From NCBI GenBank assembly GCA_964513205.1, contig CAZELP010000004.1, forward strand, positions 66,183-130,182: 64,000 bases of DNA, written 5' to 3'. Under the pieces are notes generated by a model. That model ran no database searches. It was not told the origin of the DNA and saw only the letters and a program-made list of their open reading frames with translations. Below are positions 52,329-60,905 of the stretch, one piece after another. The number at the start of each line of letters is the position of its first letter. Positions within the stretch are counted from its first letter, which is position 1. Made by a program: the position numbers and the translations under genes. This stretch comes from JAGVJT01 sp964513205. Lineage in GTDB: Bacteria; Pseudomonadota; Gammaproteobacteria; Legionellales; Legionellaceae.

Positions 52329-53497
52329 GCACGTGCCTCAAGCGCCGCAACGGAAGGAAGCGTCTTTCCTTCTAAATACTCTAAGAATGCTCCGCCACCA
52401 GTCGAAATATACGTAATTTGATCCGTCAAATCGTACTGATCAATCGCAGCCAATGTATCGCCACCACCGGCAATGCTCACGGCATCACAATTGGCAATCG
52501 CAATTGCCAAAGCACGAGTACCGTATGCAAATTGAGGAAACTCAAAAACACCAACAGGACCATTCCAGATAATTGTTTTCGCCATTTCTAAAATACCAAT
52601 ATAGCGCGTCACCGTCTCAGGCCCAATATCCAAAATCATGTCATCTTTCGCAATTTGAGCAAGTCCTTTGTTAAAAGCAGGACAGGTTCCACTGAAAGAT
52701 TTACTGACCACAACATCAGAAGGAAGTGGAATTTGACAACCGGACTCGGCAGCCAATGCAAGAATCGCTCGCGCTTCATCAAGTAAGTCATTTTCACACA
52801 ATGAAACACCTATTTCATGTCCTTGTGCTTTCAAAAACGTATTGGCGATTCCACCACCCGGTATTAAGATATCAACACGCGTCACCAACTGTCTTAAGAG
52901 AGACAGTTTGGAAGAAACTTTTGCTCCACCCACAATTGCCAGAATCGGTTTTTGGGGAGATTTCAACACCTGTTGTAACGCTTCTAATTCGCGAATTAGC
53001 AAAGGACCGGCAGCAGAAATCGGAGCATACGTGGCAACACCGCAAGTAGAAGCATGCGCACGGTGCGCCGTTCCAAAAGCATCCATCACAAAAATATCAC
53101 ACAAAGAGGCTAGCTTTTTAGACAAATCTTCGTCGTTTGACTTTTCACCCTTGTTAAAGCGTACATTTTCACAAACAACAAGCTCACCGGGATGTACCTC
53201 CACTCCATCTAAATAATCTGTGACAAAACGAACAGGATAATCAAGATGATGCGCAAGATAATCGGCAACAGGTTTCAATGAAAATCGCTTATCAAATGAA
53301 CCTTCAGTGGGACGACCAAGATGCGATGTCACGAGAACAGCCGCATTCGCATCAAGCGCTTGAATCAAAGTCGGTAGACCGGCCCTCAAACGCTGATCAC
53401 TTGTAATAAGTCCGTCTTTAATTGGCACATTAAAATCTTCTCGAATCAAAACACGTTGATTGGCAAGATTTAAATCACTCATTTTAGTCAGTTTCAT
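52316..53497 (-). CDS. pgk: Phosphoglycerate kinase
   Basis: Transfers phosphate between 1,3-bisphosphoglycerate and ADP. The 393-aa protein has VLIREDFNVPIKDG near residues 15-28, TSHLGRPTEG, ENVRFNKGEKSND, DAFGTAHRAHAST, GGAKVSSKLSLL, GPVGVFEFPQFAYGT and the nucleotide-binding GGGDTLAAI with STGGGAFLE. It overlaps gap by 4 bases and is third in tkt-gap-pgk. Confidence 0.97.
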   Translation of the reverse strand: MKLTKMSDLNLANQRVLIREDFNVPIKDGLITSDQRLRAGLPTLIQALDANAAVLVTSHLGRPTEGSFDKRFSLKPVADYLAHHLDYPVRFVTDYLDGVEVHPGELVVCENVRFNKGEKSNDEDLSKKLASLCDIFVMDAFGTAHRAHASTCGVATYAPISAAGPLLIRELEALQQVLKSPQKPILAIVGGAKVSSKLSLLRQLVTRVDILIPGGGIANTFLKAQGHEIGVSLCENDLLDEARAILALAAESGCQIPLPSDVVVSKSFSGTCPAFNKGLAQIAKDDMILDIGPETVTRYIGILEMAKTIIWNGPVGVFEFPQFAYGTRALAIAIANCDAVSIAGGGDTLAAIDQYDLTDQITYISTGGGAFLEYLEGKTLPSVAALEARAQTV

Positions 53498-54498
53498 GAC
53501 AGTTCCTTAAGCTTCATCATATGAGACGCAGTATCCAGCATGCGATTTGCAAATCCCCATTCGTTGTCATACCAAGCGACAACTTTCACCAAAGAACCCA
53601 AGACTTTCGTTTGAGTTGTATCAAAAACTGCAGAAGCGGGATAATGATTAAAATCGCAAGAAACCAAAGGCTCATGATTGATATGCAGCACATGGCTTTG
53701 CGCTTTCACCATCACTGCATTCACTTCTTCAACTGTTGTTGGACGTTTAGGCGTAAAAGTTAGATCGATAGCGGAAACATTTGCGGTTGGAACACGCATT
53801 GCAAAACCATCCAATTTACCAGCAAGCTCTGGCAAAACAAGGCCAACGGCTTTTGCTGCACCAGTCTTTGTTGGAATAATTGAAAGCGTTGCCGCTCTTG
53901 CGCGATGCAAGTCTACGTGACTGGCGTCCAATAGGACCTGGTCTTTTGTAAAAGCATGAACGGTGTTCAATAAACCGCTTTCAATCCCAATTGCATCGTG
54001 CAAAGGCTTGACCACAGGTGCCAAACAATTGGTTGTACAAGAAGCGTTAGACACAATTAAATCTTCAGGTTTCAGAATGGTATGATTGACGCCGTACACC
54101 ACGGTTGCATCAACATCAACACCCGGTGCAGAAATCAAGACTTTTTTAGCGCCCGCAATGACATGCTGCATTGCCGCATCACGCTGGGTAAAACGTCCGG
54201 TACATTCAAAAACTAGATCAACATCCAACGCCTCCCAAGGCAACAAAGACGGATTTCTATCACCCGTAATTTCAATGGGATGACCATCAACAATCATGTA
54301 TTTGCCGTCAACGAGTACTTGACTACCAAAACGTCCATGTGTGGAATCGTAGCGTGTCAAATGCGCTGTGGTCTGAATTCCAGATAAATCATTAATGGCC
54401 ACGACATTGAACTCATTTTGCCGCTGGTATTCAAAAATTGCCCGTAAAATACAACGACCAATTCGACCATAACCATTAATTGCAACACGTAATGCCAT
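53494..54498 (-). CDS. gap: Glyceraldehyde-3-phosphate dehydrogenase
   Basis: Type I phosphorylating GAPDH of 334 aa. It shows the Rossmann start RVAINGYGRIGRCILRA, the active-site SNASCTTNCLAP with the catalytic Cys, HAFTKDQVLLDASHVDLHRA, the anion site IIPTKTGAAKAVGLVLPEL and WYDNEWGFANRMLD. SCTTNC rather than the epd-type context supports GAPDH over erythrose-4-phosphate dehydrogenase, though related enzymes can overlap. It lies 18 bases after tkt. Confidence 0.94.
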   Translation of the reverse strand: MALRVAINGYGRIGRCILRAIFEYQRQNEFNVVAINDLSGIQTTAHLTRYDSTHGRFGSQVLVDGKYMIVDGHPIEITGDRNPSLLPWEALDVDLVFECTGRFTQRDAAMQHVIAGAKKVLISAPGVDVDATVVYGVNHTILKPEDLIVSNASCTTNCLAPVVKPLHDAIGIESGLLNTVHAFTKDQVLLDASHVDLHRARAATLSIIPTKTGAAKAVGLVLPELAGKLDGFAMRVPTANVSAIDLTFTPKRPTTVEEVNAVMVKAQSHVLHINHEPLVSCDFNHYPASAVFDTTQTKVLGSLVKVVAWYDNEWGFANRMLDTASHMMKLKELS

Positions 54499-54516
54499 CT
54501 ATATCTCCAAAATAAA

Positions 54517-56517
54517 TTATAGACTTTTAACAAGCCGTCTTAACTCGGTCATCACATGCTCAACCGTGATCCCAAAATAAGCATAAGCATCTTCAGCTGG
54601 AGCCGAAACACCAAACTGATCCAATCCGATAACCACTCCATCTAAACCAACAAAACGATACCAACATGCCGTCGACAAAGCCTCAATTGCCATCCGTTTT
54701 CGGATAGTATCAGGCAAAAGTAAAGCTTGATAAGCTTTGTCTGACGATAAAAACTGCTCTGCACATAACATTGAAATCACGCGCACGTGCACTCCTTCTG
54801 CCGCCAACCTTAAAGCAGCATCTAGTGCGAGTTCTACTTCAGACCCTGTTGCAAGTACAATCGCATCAGGCGCCGTATTGGGTTCATGTAAAATATAAGC
54901 CCCACGAGACATGGCTTCTGAAGGGACATGCTCATGAGGTAAAGCGCGCAAATTTTGACGCGAAAGCAAAATAGCTGACGGTCCTTGATGTCTTAATAAA
55001 GCTTGTTGCCAAGCCACTGCTGTTTCCGTCAGATCCGCAGGTCGCCAGACACGCATATTGGGTGTCATACGCAGCATCGCAGCATGCTCAACTGGCTGAT
55101 GCGTTGGGCCATCTTCACCCAGGCCAATAGAGTCATGTGAATAAATATAAATGACGCGCTTTTGCATCAAGGCCGACATTCGAACCGCATTGCGCGCGTA
55201 GTCACTGAATACCAAAAAAGTCCCGCCAAAAGGAATGAAACCTCCGTGCAAAGCCAGACCATTCATGATGGCAGACATACCAAATTCACGCACGCCGTAA
55301 TGCAAATAATTTCCTAAAAAATGCTCGTGCGTCACAGGAATTGTCTTGGACCATTGCGTATTATTTGAGCCGCTGAGATCAGCCGATCCCCCCATCAACT
55401 CCGGTTGAATTGATGCAAAAAATTCGATGCATTGCTGGGATGCTTTACGTGTTGCCATGGGTTTTGTTTGTTGACGACACTCGGCAATAAATGCCTCACT
55501 TTTTGATACGAATCCATCCGGTAAATCTCCATTGATACGTCTTAAAAATTCCGCATATTCAGAAGGATAATCACGCTGATAGCCCTGACACAATGACAAC
55601 CACTCTTGCTCCCAATGTAGTCCATCTGATTTTTTATTCCACGCATCATAAATTACTTTTGGAATTTCAAATGCAGGGTATGGCCATTCAAGTTTTTCAC
55701 GCAATTGCGCAATGTCTTCCGCTCCTAGTGGAGCGCCATGGACTTTTTCACTCCCTTCAGCAGAAGAGCCATAACCAATTTTTGTTTTGCAGATGATTAA
55801 CGTCGGTTTTTCGGTCTGTGCACGTGCATCGATAATGGCCTGTTGGATCTGGGTCATGTCATGTCCATCGACCCCATCAATTACATGCCAATGGTAAGAT
55901 CTGAATCGAGTGGCCGTATCATCTCTAAACCATGGCTCAACAGGACCATCAATAGAAATGGCATTGTCATCATAAAGAGCGATGAGTTTGCCAAGCCCAA
56001 GTGTGCCAGCAAAGGATGCAGCTTCATGCGAAATGCCTTCCATCAAACAACCGTCACCCAGAAAAACATAAGTGTAATGATCCACCAATGGATAGGAAGG
56101 TCGGTTAAAATGCGCAGATAAAGCTTTTTCTGCAATTGCCATCCCAACTGCGTTTGCAAATCCCTGTCCCAGAGGCCCTGTAGTCGTTTCTATTCCGGGG
56201 GTTTCAGTACACTCAGGATGTCCTGGTGTTTTAGAGTGTAATTGGCGAAATTGCTTTAAATCTTCAATGCTCAGCGCATAGCCAGTTAGGTGAAGCAACG
56301 CATAATAAAGCATCGAACCATGCCCGTTTGACAAAACAAAGCGATCTCGATTAAACCAATGTGGATTAGTCGGATTGTGTTTTAAAAAAAGAGTCCACAA
56401 AACCGTCGCAATATCCGCCATTCCTAGTGGCATGCCAGGATGACCTGATTGTGCACGCTCGACGGCATCTACACTTAAAAATCGTATGGCATTTGCCAAC
56501 ATCTGAGGAGAAAGCAC
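54517..56517 (-). CDS. tkt: Transketolase
   Basis: Thiamine-diphosphate enzyme of the pentose phosphate pathway (666 aa). Landmarks are SGHPGMPLGMADIA, GPLGQGFANAVGMAIAEK, the ThDP/metal motif GDGCLMEGISHEA with the Asn in DDNAISIDG, DGHD, and the pyrimidine-domain THDSIGLGEDGPTHQPVEH. The GTG at 56517 puts six residues before LANAIRFL, as in E. coli, so it is preferred to an ATG five codons later. It is first in tkt-gap-pgk. Confidence 0.97.
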   Translation of the reverse strand: MLSPQMLANAIRFLSVDAVERAQSGHPGMPLGMADIATVLWTLFLKHNPTNPHWFNRDRFVLSNGHGSMLYYALLHLTGYALSIEDLKQFRQLHSKTPGHPECTETPGIETTTGPLGQGFANAVGMAIAEKALSAHFNRPSYPLVDHYTYVFLGDGCLMEGISHEAASFAGTLGLGKLIALYDDNAISIDGPVEPWFRDDTATRFRSYHWHVIDGVDGHDMTQIQQAIIDARAQTEKPTLIICKTKIGYGSSAEGSEKVHGAPLGAEDIAQLREKLEWPYPAFEIPKVIYDAWNKKSDGLHWEQEWLSLCQGYQRDYPSEYAEFLRRINGDLPDGFVSKSEAFIAECRQQTKPMATRKASQQCIEFFASIQPELMGGSADLSGSNNTQWSKTIPVTHEHFLGNYLHYGVREFGMSAIMNGLALHGGFIPFGGTFLVFSDYARNAVRMSALMQKRVIYIYSHDSIGLGEDGPTHQPVEHAAMLRMTPNMRVWRPADLTETAVAWQQALLRHQGPSAILLSRQNLRALPHEHVPSEAMSRGAYILHEPNTAPDAIVLATGSEVELALDAALRLAAEGVHVRVISMLCAEQFLSSDKAYQALLLPDTIRKRMAIEALSTACWYRFVGLDGVVIGLDQFGVSAPAEDAYAYFGITVEHVMTELRRLVKSL

Positions 56518-56825
56518 TCAAATCTCACTTTATTTTCGATGGGGGGTTTATTGTCTCTCAGATAGAGCATCACATCAAGCTCTTCTATTCAGACTGGAGA
56601 AAAACACATCCCAATCGTTTTAAAAACAAGCCCATTTTATACCCGATAAAACTGAATTTGTTTAACTCAATGATAGAAAACATTGAACATCGAGCAAAAA
56701 TAGTATCTTTATGTCGATTTTATTGATAGGATTCCTGTTTGCTCCTAAATTGGCTTGTCTTTATTCAACGGCATCACCGATCAGCAAAAAAATCGTATTC
56801 TTTCAATGTCTTTTTTTCCTAAACT
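56518..56825. other. Intergenic gap between divergent tkt and the 56826 gene
   Basis: This 308-base gap separates divergent genes and must hold both promoters. Open frames here (for example 56427-56726 on the plus strand) run mostly antisense to the start of tkt and do not look like protein. I see no RNA gene, repeat or convincing promoter pair. Confidence 0.5.
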
Positions 56826-58328
56826 ATGTCGAATGAAATGATCAAAACTGAGTTTACGCTTTGGCCTTGGATACAACCGAGACTACAACCCTCTCCAATC
56901 GCAGAGTTTTTACAAGATCCAGACGATAGCTGCATCGAAGATATCGAAAAAAATTCTCAAAAGCTTCGAACACTTATCAAAGAACGACCATTTTTAATGG
57001 CGCAATATCGAATACAAGTGGCTCATCTGCTTTCTCTTATTAAAGAGTTCGAGCCATTTCATCCCAAACTCAAGCAAGAAATCAATAAAACGCTGCGCAT
57101 GAGTCGTCTGCTGCAAAAAATATATGTGCATATTGAAGAATCAGACGATGAAGCACGCATGGACATCGACGTTAAAATTTTAGAGACGGTTCTGCTAAAA
57201 TTTCAAAATCCCCAAAACATAACTGTCACGAAACTTCCAGAAGGAAAATTGGGTTTCGGACAACAACTCCGAAGCTTACATCAGAATACCAATCTGTCTC
57301 GACTAGCCGCAATCCGGACAAGACGCTTGGTGTTGACGTGCGTTGCATTGGAAAAATTTCTGGATTATCGAGCTTTTGTTGCAAAAATAGAGGTTTTTAC
57401 CAATCCATTCTTTCTTTATTTGAGCTGGGCTTTCTTCTTACCCCGATTACTTTTAAACGTATCCATGGTCATGAAAAAATGGCTTCAAAGTAATAAAAAA
57501 AATGATTTGCCTTGGTATATTCGCATTGAGGCTTATCTAAATTTACGTCGCCGTCTATATGAGTTGTGGTCCGACAGCGTTTGGTTTATCAGTGGTATTT
57601 TGCTATGTTTTGTTCTATTTGGTCCATTTGCACCTTGGCGCCCTCTCACAACGGTGCTGGTCCAAGTGTCAGATACCGTGATGATGACGACTCGAAGCTT
57701 TTTTGAATTGCGCAGACTCATGGTTTTAAAAAACGAATATTTAACCCATATTCAAAATAATCCAAACGAGAAAAACGCCACATACTTAAAAGCCCTCGAA
57801 GAGCGAATGGCCTTTGAAAAAAAAGTGAGCTACCTTGTTATTACCAATAATGTCCTTATGACAATTGCATTTATGACTGTTCTGCCCAGTATCATCGTAC
57901 TTCACCCATTTTTGCCACTTTTAGGCGCTGTTCTTGGTGTTTTAACAACCATTCGATTTTATTTGTACAGTGCGGCAAACGATGCACTGCAACCTCGAGT
58001 CAATTTAAACCTTTTACTAAAACATTATGAACCCAATGTCGTGATTCCTCCCCCAGCTGCAAACACCGTGGTCAGCAGACTGGCCGTACCGGGATTTCTT
58101 TTGCTTATTCCTTTAACATGGGCAGCTTGCGCAGCGAATCCAATTTTCGGTAGTATTCTTTGCTTGACACTGCTACTCATCTGCAATCAGAAAATGCAAT
58201 CGAATTCAACGTTTAAAAAACAGCTCGAACAGACCATGCAGCATCATTTTTTTAAACCGGTTGTAGAAAAACCTACCCAAAACCAAACCATTGGTAACGA
58301 ACGCGCTCCTTTAAAACTTCAAGGATAG
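56826..58328 (+). CDS. Unknown multi-pass membrane protein (500 aa)
   Basis: Not a named family to me. Residues 1-180 are soluble and helical. Hydrophobic segments follow: FLYLSWAFFLPRLLLNV near 197-213, WFISGILLCFVLFGPFAPW near 258-276, and two in 340-385 and 415-455, with a basic linker (YIRIEAYLNLRRRLYELW) between the first two. The LSW-F-PRLL and the helix pair before an RR-containing turn resemble large uncharacterised membrane proteins of Legionella and Coxiella relatives and the 22735 protein in this window. prlC starts 3 bases after its stop. Confidence 0.8.
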   Translation: MSNEMIKTEFTLWPWIQPRLQPSPIAEFLQDPDDSCIEDIEKNSQKLRTLIKERPFLMAQYRIQVAHLLSLIKEFEPFHPKLKQEINKTLRMSRLLQKIYVHIEESDDEARMDIDVKILETVLLKFQNPQNITVTKLPEGKLGFGQQLRSLHQNTNLSRLAAIRTRRLVLTCVALEKFLDYRAFVAKIEVFTNPFFLYLSWAFFLPRLLLNVSMVMKKWLQSNKKNDLPWYIRIEAYLNLRRRLYELWSDSVWFISGILLCFVLFGPFAPWRPLTTVLVQVSDTVMMTTRSFFELRRLMVLKNEYLTHIQNNPNEKNATYLKALEERMAFEKKVSYLVITNNVLMTIAFMTVLPSIIVLHPFLPLLGAVLGVLTTIRFYLYSAANDALQPRVNLNLLLKHYEPNVVIPPPAANTVVSRLAVPGFLLLIPLTWAACAANPIFGSILCLTLLLICNQKMQSNSTFKKQLEQTMQHHFFKPVVEKPTQNQTIGNERAPLKLQG

Positions 58329-58331
58329 AAC

Positions 58332-60344
58332 ATGAATCAATTTCCAAGCTTTAAAACAGACGATTTGGACTCTTTTCCAAAACGACTACAAACCAAATTG
58401 ACATGTTATCTCGAAAGCATCAACACACTTCTCTCCACAAAACAAAAGTGGACCTGGGAAAATTTAATCGCACCTTTAGAAACGATAAGTGATGAAATAG
58501 AGCGTTTTTTTAGTCCAATTTCACATCTACATGCCGTGATGCATGATGAAGCATTGCGCCGCTGTTACGAGGCTTGTCTGCCCATTTTAACCGAATACGA
58601 AACACATCTTGGACATCATCGAGTCCTCTGCGACGCCATCGCATCGATTGATCTGAATACAGTTGATCAGACACAAAAAAAAGTCATCCAAGATATGCTG
58701 CTACACTTCAAATTAGCAGGGGTCTTCCTGACTGAAACCAAACAACAACGCTTTAAACTCATTCAAGAAGAAATGGCGCAACTGTCCAATACATTTGAAA
58801 CTCATGTTTTGGATTGTGAAAACCAGTATCAATATTGGGTGCATTCCGAAACACAACTAACGGGACTTCCTCAACACGCCATAGAAACAGCAAAACATGT
58901 GGCTGAGAGTGAAGGAAAAGAGGGCTGGTGTCTTACCTTGGCTTATCCTTGTTATCTGGCTGTCATGACGTATGCAGAAGATCGAGCTTTGAGAAAAGAA
59001 CTCTACCATGCGTATCAAACACGTGCTTCAGAAATAGGCCCACATGATCGCTCATTTGACAATACCTCCATCATGCATGCTCTCTTGGAAAAACGAACTG
59101 AAGAAGCGCTACTACTTGGATTTAAAAATTACGCGGAACTTTCCTTGGCAACTAAAATGGCGAGCTCATCCGAAGAGGTAACACATTTTTTGGAGGATTT
59201 ATCAAAACGAGTCAAAGAAAAAGCGCGATTGGAATACTTGTCTTTGAAAGAATATGGACAAAAATTACTCGGACTCAATGACATCGAGGCGTGGGATGTT
59301 GGGTATCTTTCACAGAAAATGAAACAGTCTTTATTTGCAATTTCAGACGAAGCATTGCGCCCCTATTTTCCGTTAAATCACGTTTTAAGTGCCATTCAAA
59401 CCTTAATCCAAACGCTTTTTGGTGTCTCATTGCAAAAAATAACACAAGAAACATGGCACCCTGACGTCGAGTGTTATGAGTTGGTCGACGAGAAAAATGC
59501 CACTCGAGGGTATTTGTACATGGATTTGTTTGCAAGACCCAATAAACGAAATGGAGCTTGGATGGACAGTCTGCAATCCAAACGAAAACGAACAGATGGA
59601 GCGATTCAATACCCAATTGCAGCATTAACATGTAATTTTGCAAAGACTGCAAAAAACTCGCCCCCAACCCTTTCTCATGATGAACTGATTACTTTACTGC
59701 ATGAACTTGGACACTGCCTTCATCATACATTAACCAAAATCGAGACACATAGCGCAACTGGAACTCATGGTGTCGAATGGGACGCGGTTGAACTGCCCAG
59801 CCAGTTTCTTGAAAATTGGGGATGGCAACGAGAAATGCTGCGAACCTTATCATCACATGTTGAGACACGAGAATGTCTACCAGAAGAGTTAATCACTCAG
59901 CTTCTAGAATCCAGAAATTTTCAGGCAGGTCTTTCACTTATTCGCCAGATACAATTCGCCCGGTTTGACTTTGAGCTTCATCAAACCACAGAAAAATCAG
60001 AAGATCGCATCGAAAAAACGCTTAAAACGGTTCGGCAAGATACGCAAATCATCCCACTTTCCCCCTCGAATCGTTTCCAAAACAGCTTTAGTCATATTTT
60101 TGCTGGCGGTTATGCAGCAGGATATTACAGCTATTTATGGGCTGAAGTCCTCTCTTGCGATGCTTTTTCTCGTTTTGAAGAAGAGGCACCTCATTATGCA
60201 AAAACCGGTCGGGATTTTTTACACTGCATTCTTGAAGTAGGCGGTTCACGTCGCGCTAGTGAGTCTTTTTTGTGTTTCCGAAAACGACCGGCACACATAG
60301 ATGCATTCCTTAAAAGTCATGGTATGATAGAAAAAGACGCTTAG
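58332..60344 (+). CDS. prlC: Oligopeptidase A (M3 metallopeptidase)
   Basis: Zinc peptidase that trims signal-peptide fragments and other peptides in the cytoplasm. The 670-aa, helix-rich protein has the zinc motif in LLHELGHCLHH (HELGH near residue 457), with the downstream Glu ligand in AVELPSQFLENW, and the family regions KMASSSEEV, GYLYMDLFARPNKRNGAW and YYSYLWAEVLSCDAF. Length is that of OpdA (about 680). The gene lies 3 bases after the unknown membrane gene and 10 before the peroxidase gene. Confidence 0.94.
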   Translation: MNQFPSFKTDDLDSFPKRLQTKLTCYLESINTLLSTKQKWTWENLIAPLETISDEIERFFSPISHLHAVMHDEALRRCYEACLPILTEYETHLGHHRVLCDAIASIDLNTVDQTQKKVIQDMLLHFKLAGVFLTETKQQRFKLIQEEMAQLSNTFETHVLDCENQYQYWVHSETQLTGLPQHAIETAKHVAESEGKEGWCLTLAYPCYLAVMTYAEDRALRKELYHAYQTRASEIGPHDRSFDNTSIMHALLEKRTEEALLLGFKNYAELSLATKMASSSEEVTHFLEDLSKRVKEKARLEYLSLKEYGQKLLGLNDIEAWDVGYLSQKMKQSLFAISDEALRPYFPLNHVLSAIQTLIQTLFGVSLQKITQETWHPDVECYELVDEKNATRGYLYMDLFARPNKRNGAWMDSLQSKRKRTDGAIQYPIAALTCNFAKTAKNSPPTLSHDELITLLHELGHCLHHTLTKIETHSATGTHGVEWDAVELPSQFLENWGWQREMLRTLSSHVETRECLPEELITQLLESRNFQAGLSLIRQIQFARFDFELHQTTEKSEDRIEKTLKTVRQDTQIIPLSPSNRFQNSFSHIFAGGYAAGYYSYLWAEVLSCDAFSRFEEEAPHYAKTGRDFLHCILEVGGSRRASESFLCFRKRPAHIDAFLKSHGMIEKDA

Positions 60345-60354
60345 GAGAAAACTC

Positions 60355-60861
60355 ATGCCAACCGAAACCATATATCATGTTCCCGTAACCCAAGCAGATG
60401 GTGAACCCACCACACTGAGTCCCTACCAAGGCAAAGTTTTATTGGTGGTAAATGTTGCAAGTCGATGCGGCTTTACACCTCAGTACAAAACACTAGAAGC
60501 CCTACATCGAAAGTACGAGACACAAGGATTTAGCGTACTAGGTTTTCCTTGCAATCAGTTTGGAGGCCAGGAGCCCGGCACGAATGCAGAAATCAAAGCA
60601 TTCGCAAGCTCTTGCTTTAGAATCACCTTCCCTCTTTTTGCAAAAATTGATGTTAAAGGTCCATCCCAATGTCCACTTTATCGATATTTGCAAACCCATC
60701 TTGAAAAGAAAGCTTGGATTTTCATTCCTTGGAATTTCACCAAAATTCTCGTTGATGGCAAAGGACATGTTGTGCGACGATTTCTTCCATTTACCTCGAT
60801 GAAAACAGTCGAAAGAGCCATTGAGAAAGCACTGAAAGAAACAACCGTTGAGCCTGCATAA
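60355..60861 (+). CDS. Glutathione peroxidase family protein (Cys type)
   Basis: Thioredoxin-fold peroxidase of 168 aa. The catalytic Cys 38 is in NVASRCGFTPQY, the Gln in GFPCNQFGGQEPG near residues 63-75, and the Trp-Asn pair in IPWNFTKILVDG, so the full catalytic tetrad is kept with Cys in place of Sec. Such bacterial enzymes often use thioredoxin, which trxA (38967) could supply. The start has AGGAG 8 bases upstream. It is followed directly by a terminator. Confidence 0.93.
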   Translation: MPTETIYHVPVTQADGEPTTLSPYQGKVLLVVNVASRCGFTPQYKTLEALHRKYETQGFSVLGFPCNQFGGQEPGTNAEIKAFASSCFRITFPLFAKIDVKGPSQCPLYRYLQTHLEKKAWIFIPWNFTKILVDGKGHVVRRFLPFTSMKTVERAIEKALKETTVEPA

Positions 60862-60871
60862 AATCTGAATA

Positions 60872-60897
60872 AATTGAGGCACTAAAGTGCCTCAATT
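60872..60897. terminator. Bidirectional hairpin terminator
   Basis: TTGAGGCACT (60874-60883) pairs perfectly with AGTGCCTCAA (60886-60895) between the convergent ends of the peroxidase and ankyrin genes. Flanking T-runs are short on both strands. Confidence 0.65.
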
Positions 60898-60905
60898 CCT
60901 CCTTA

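Noticed and set aside
56427..56726. 99-aa plus-strand frame between tkt and the 56826 gene
   Set aside because: Its first third is antisense to tkt and the rest has no protein-like features.
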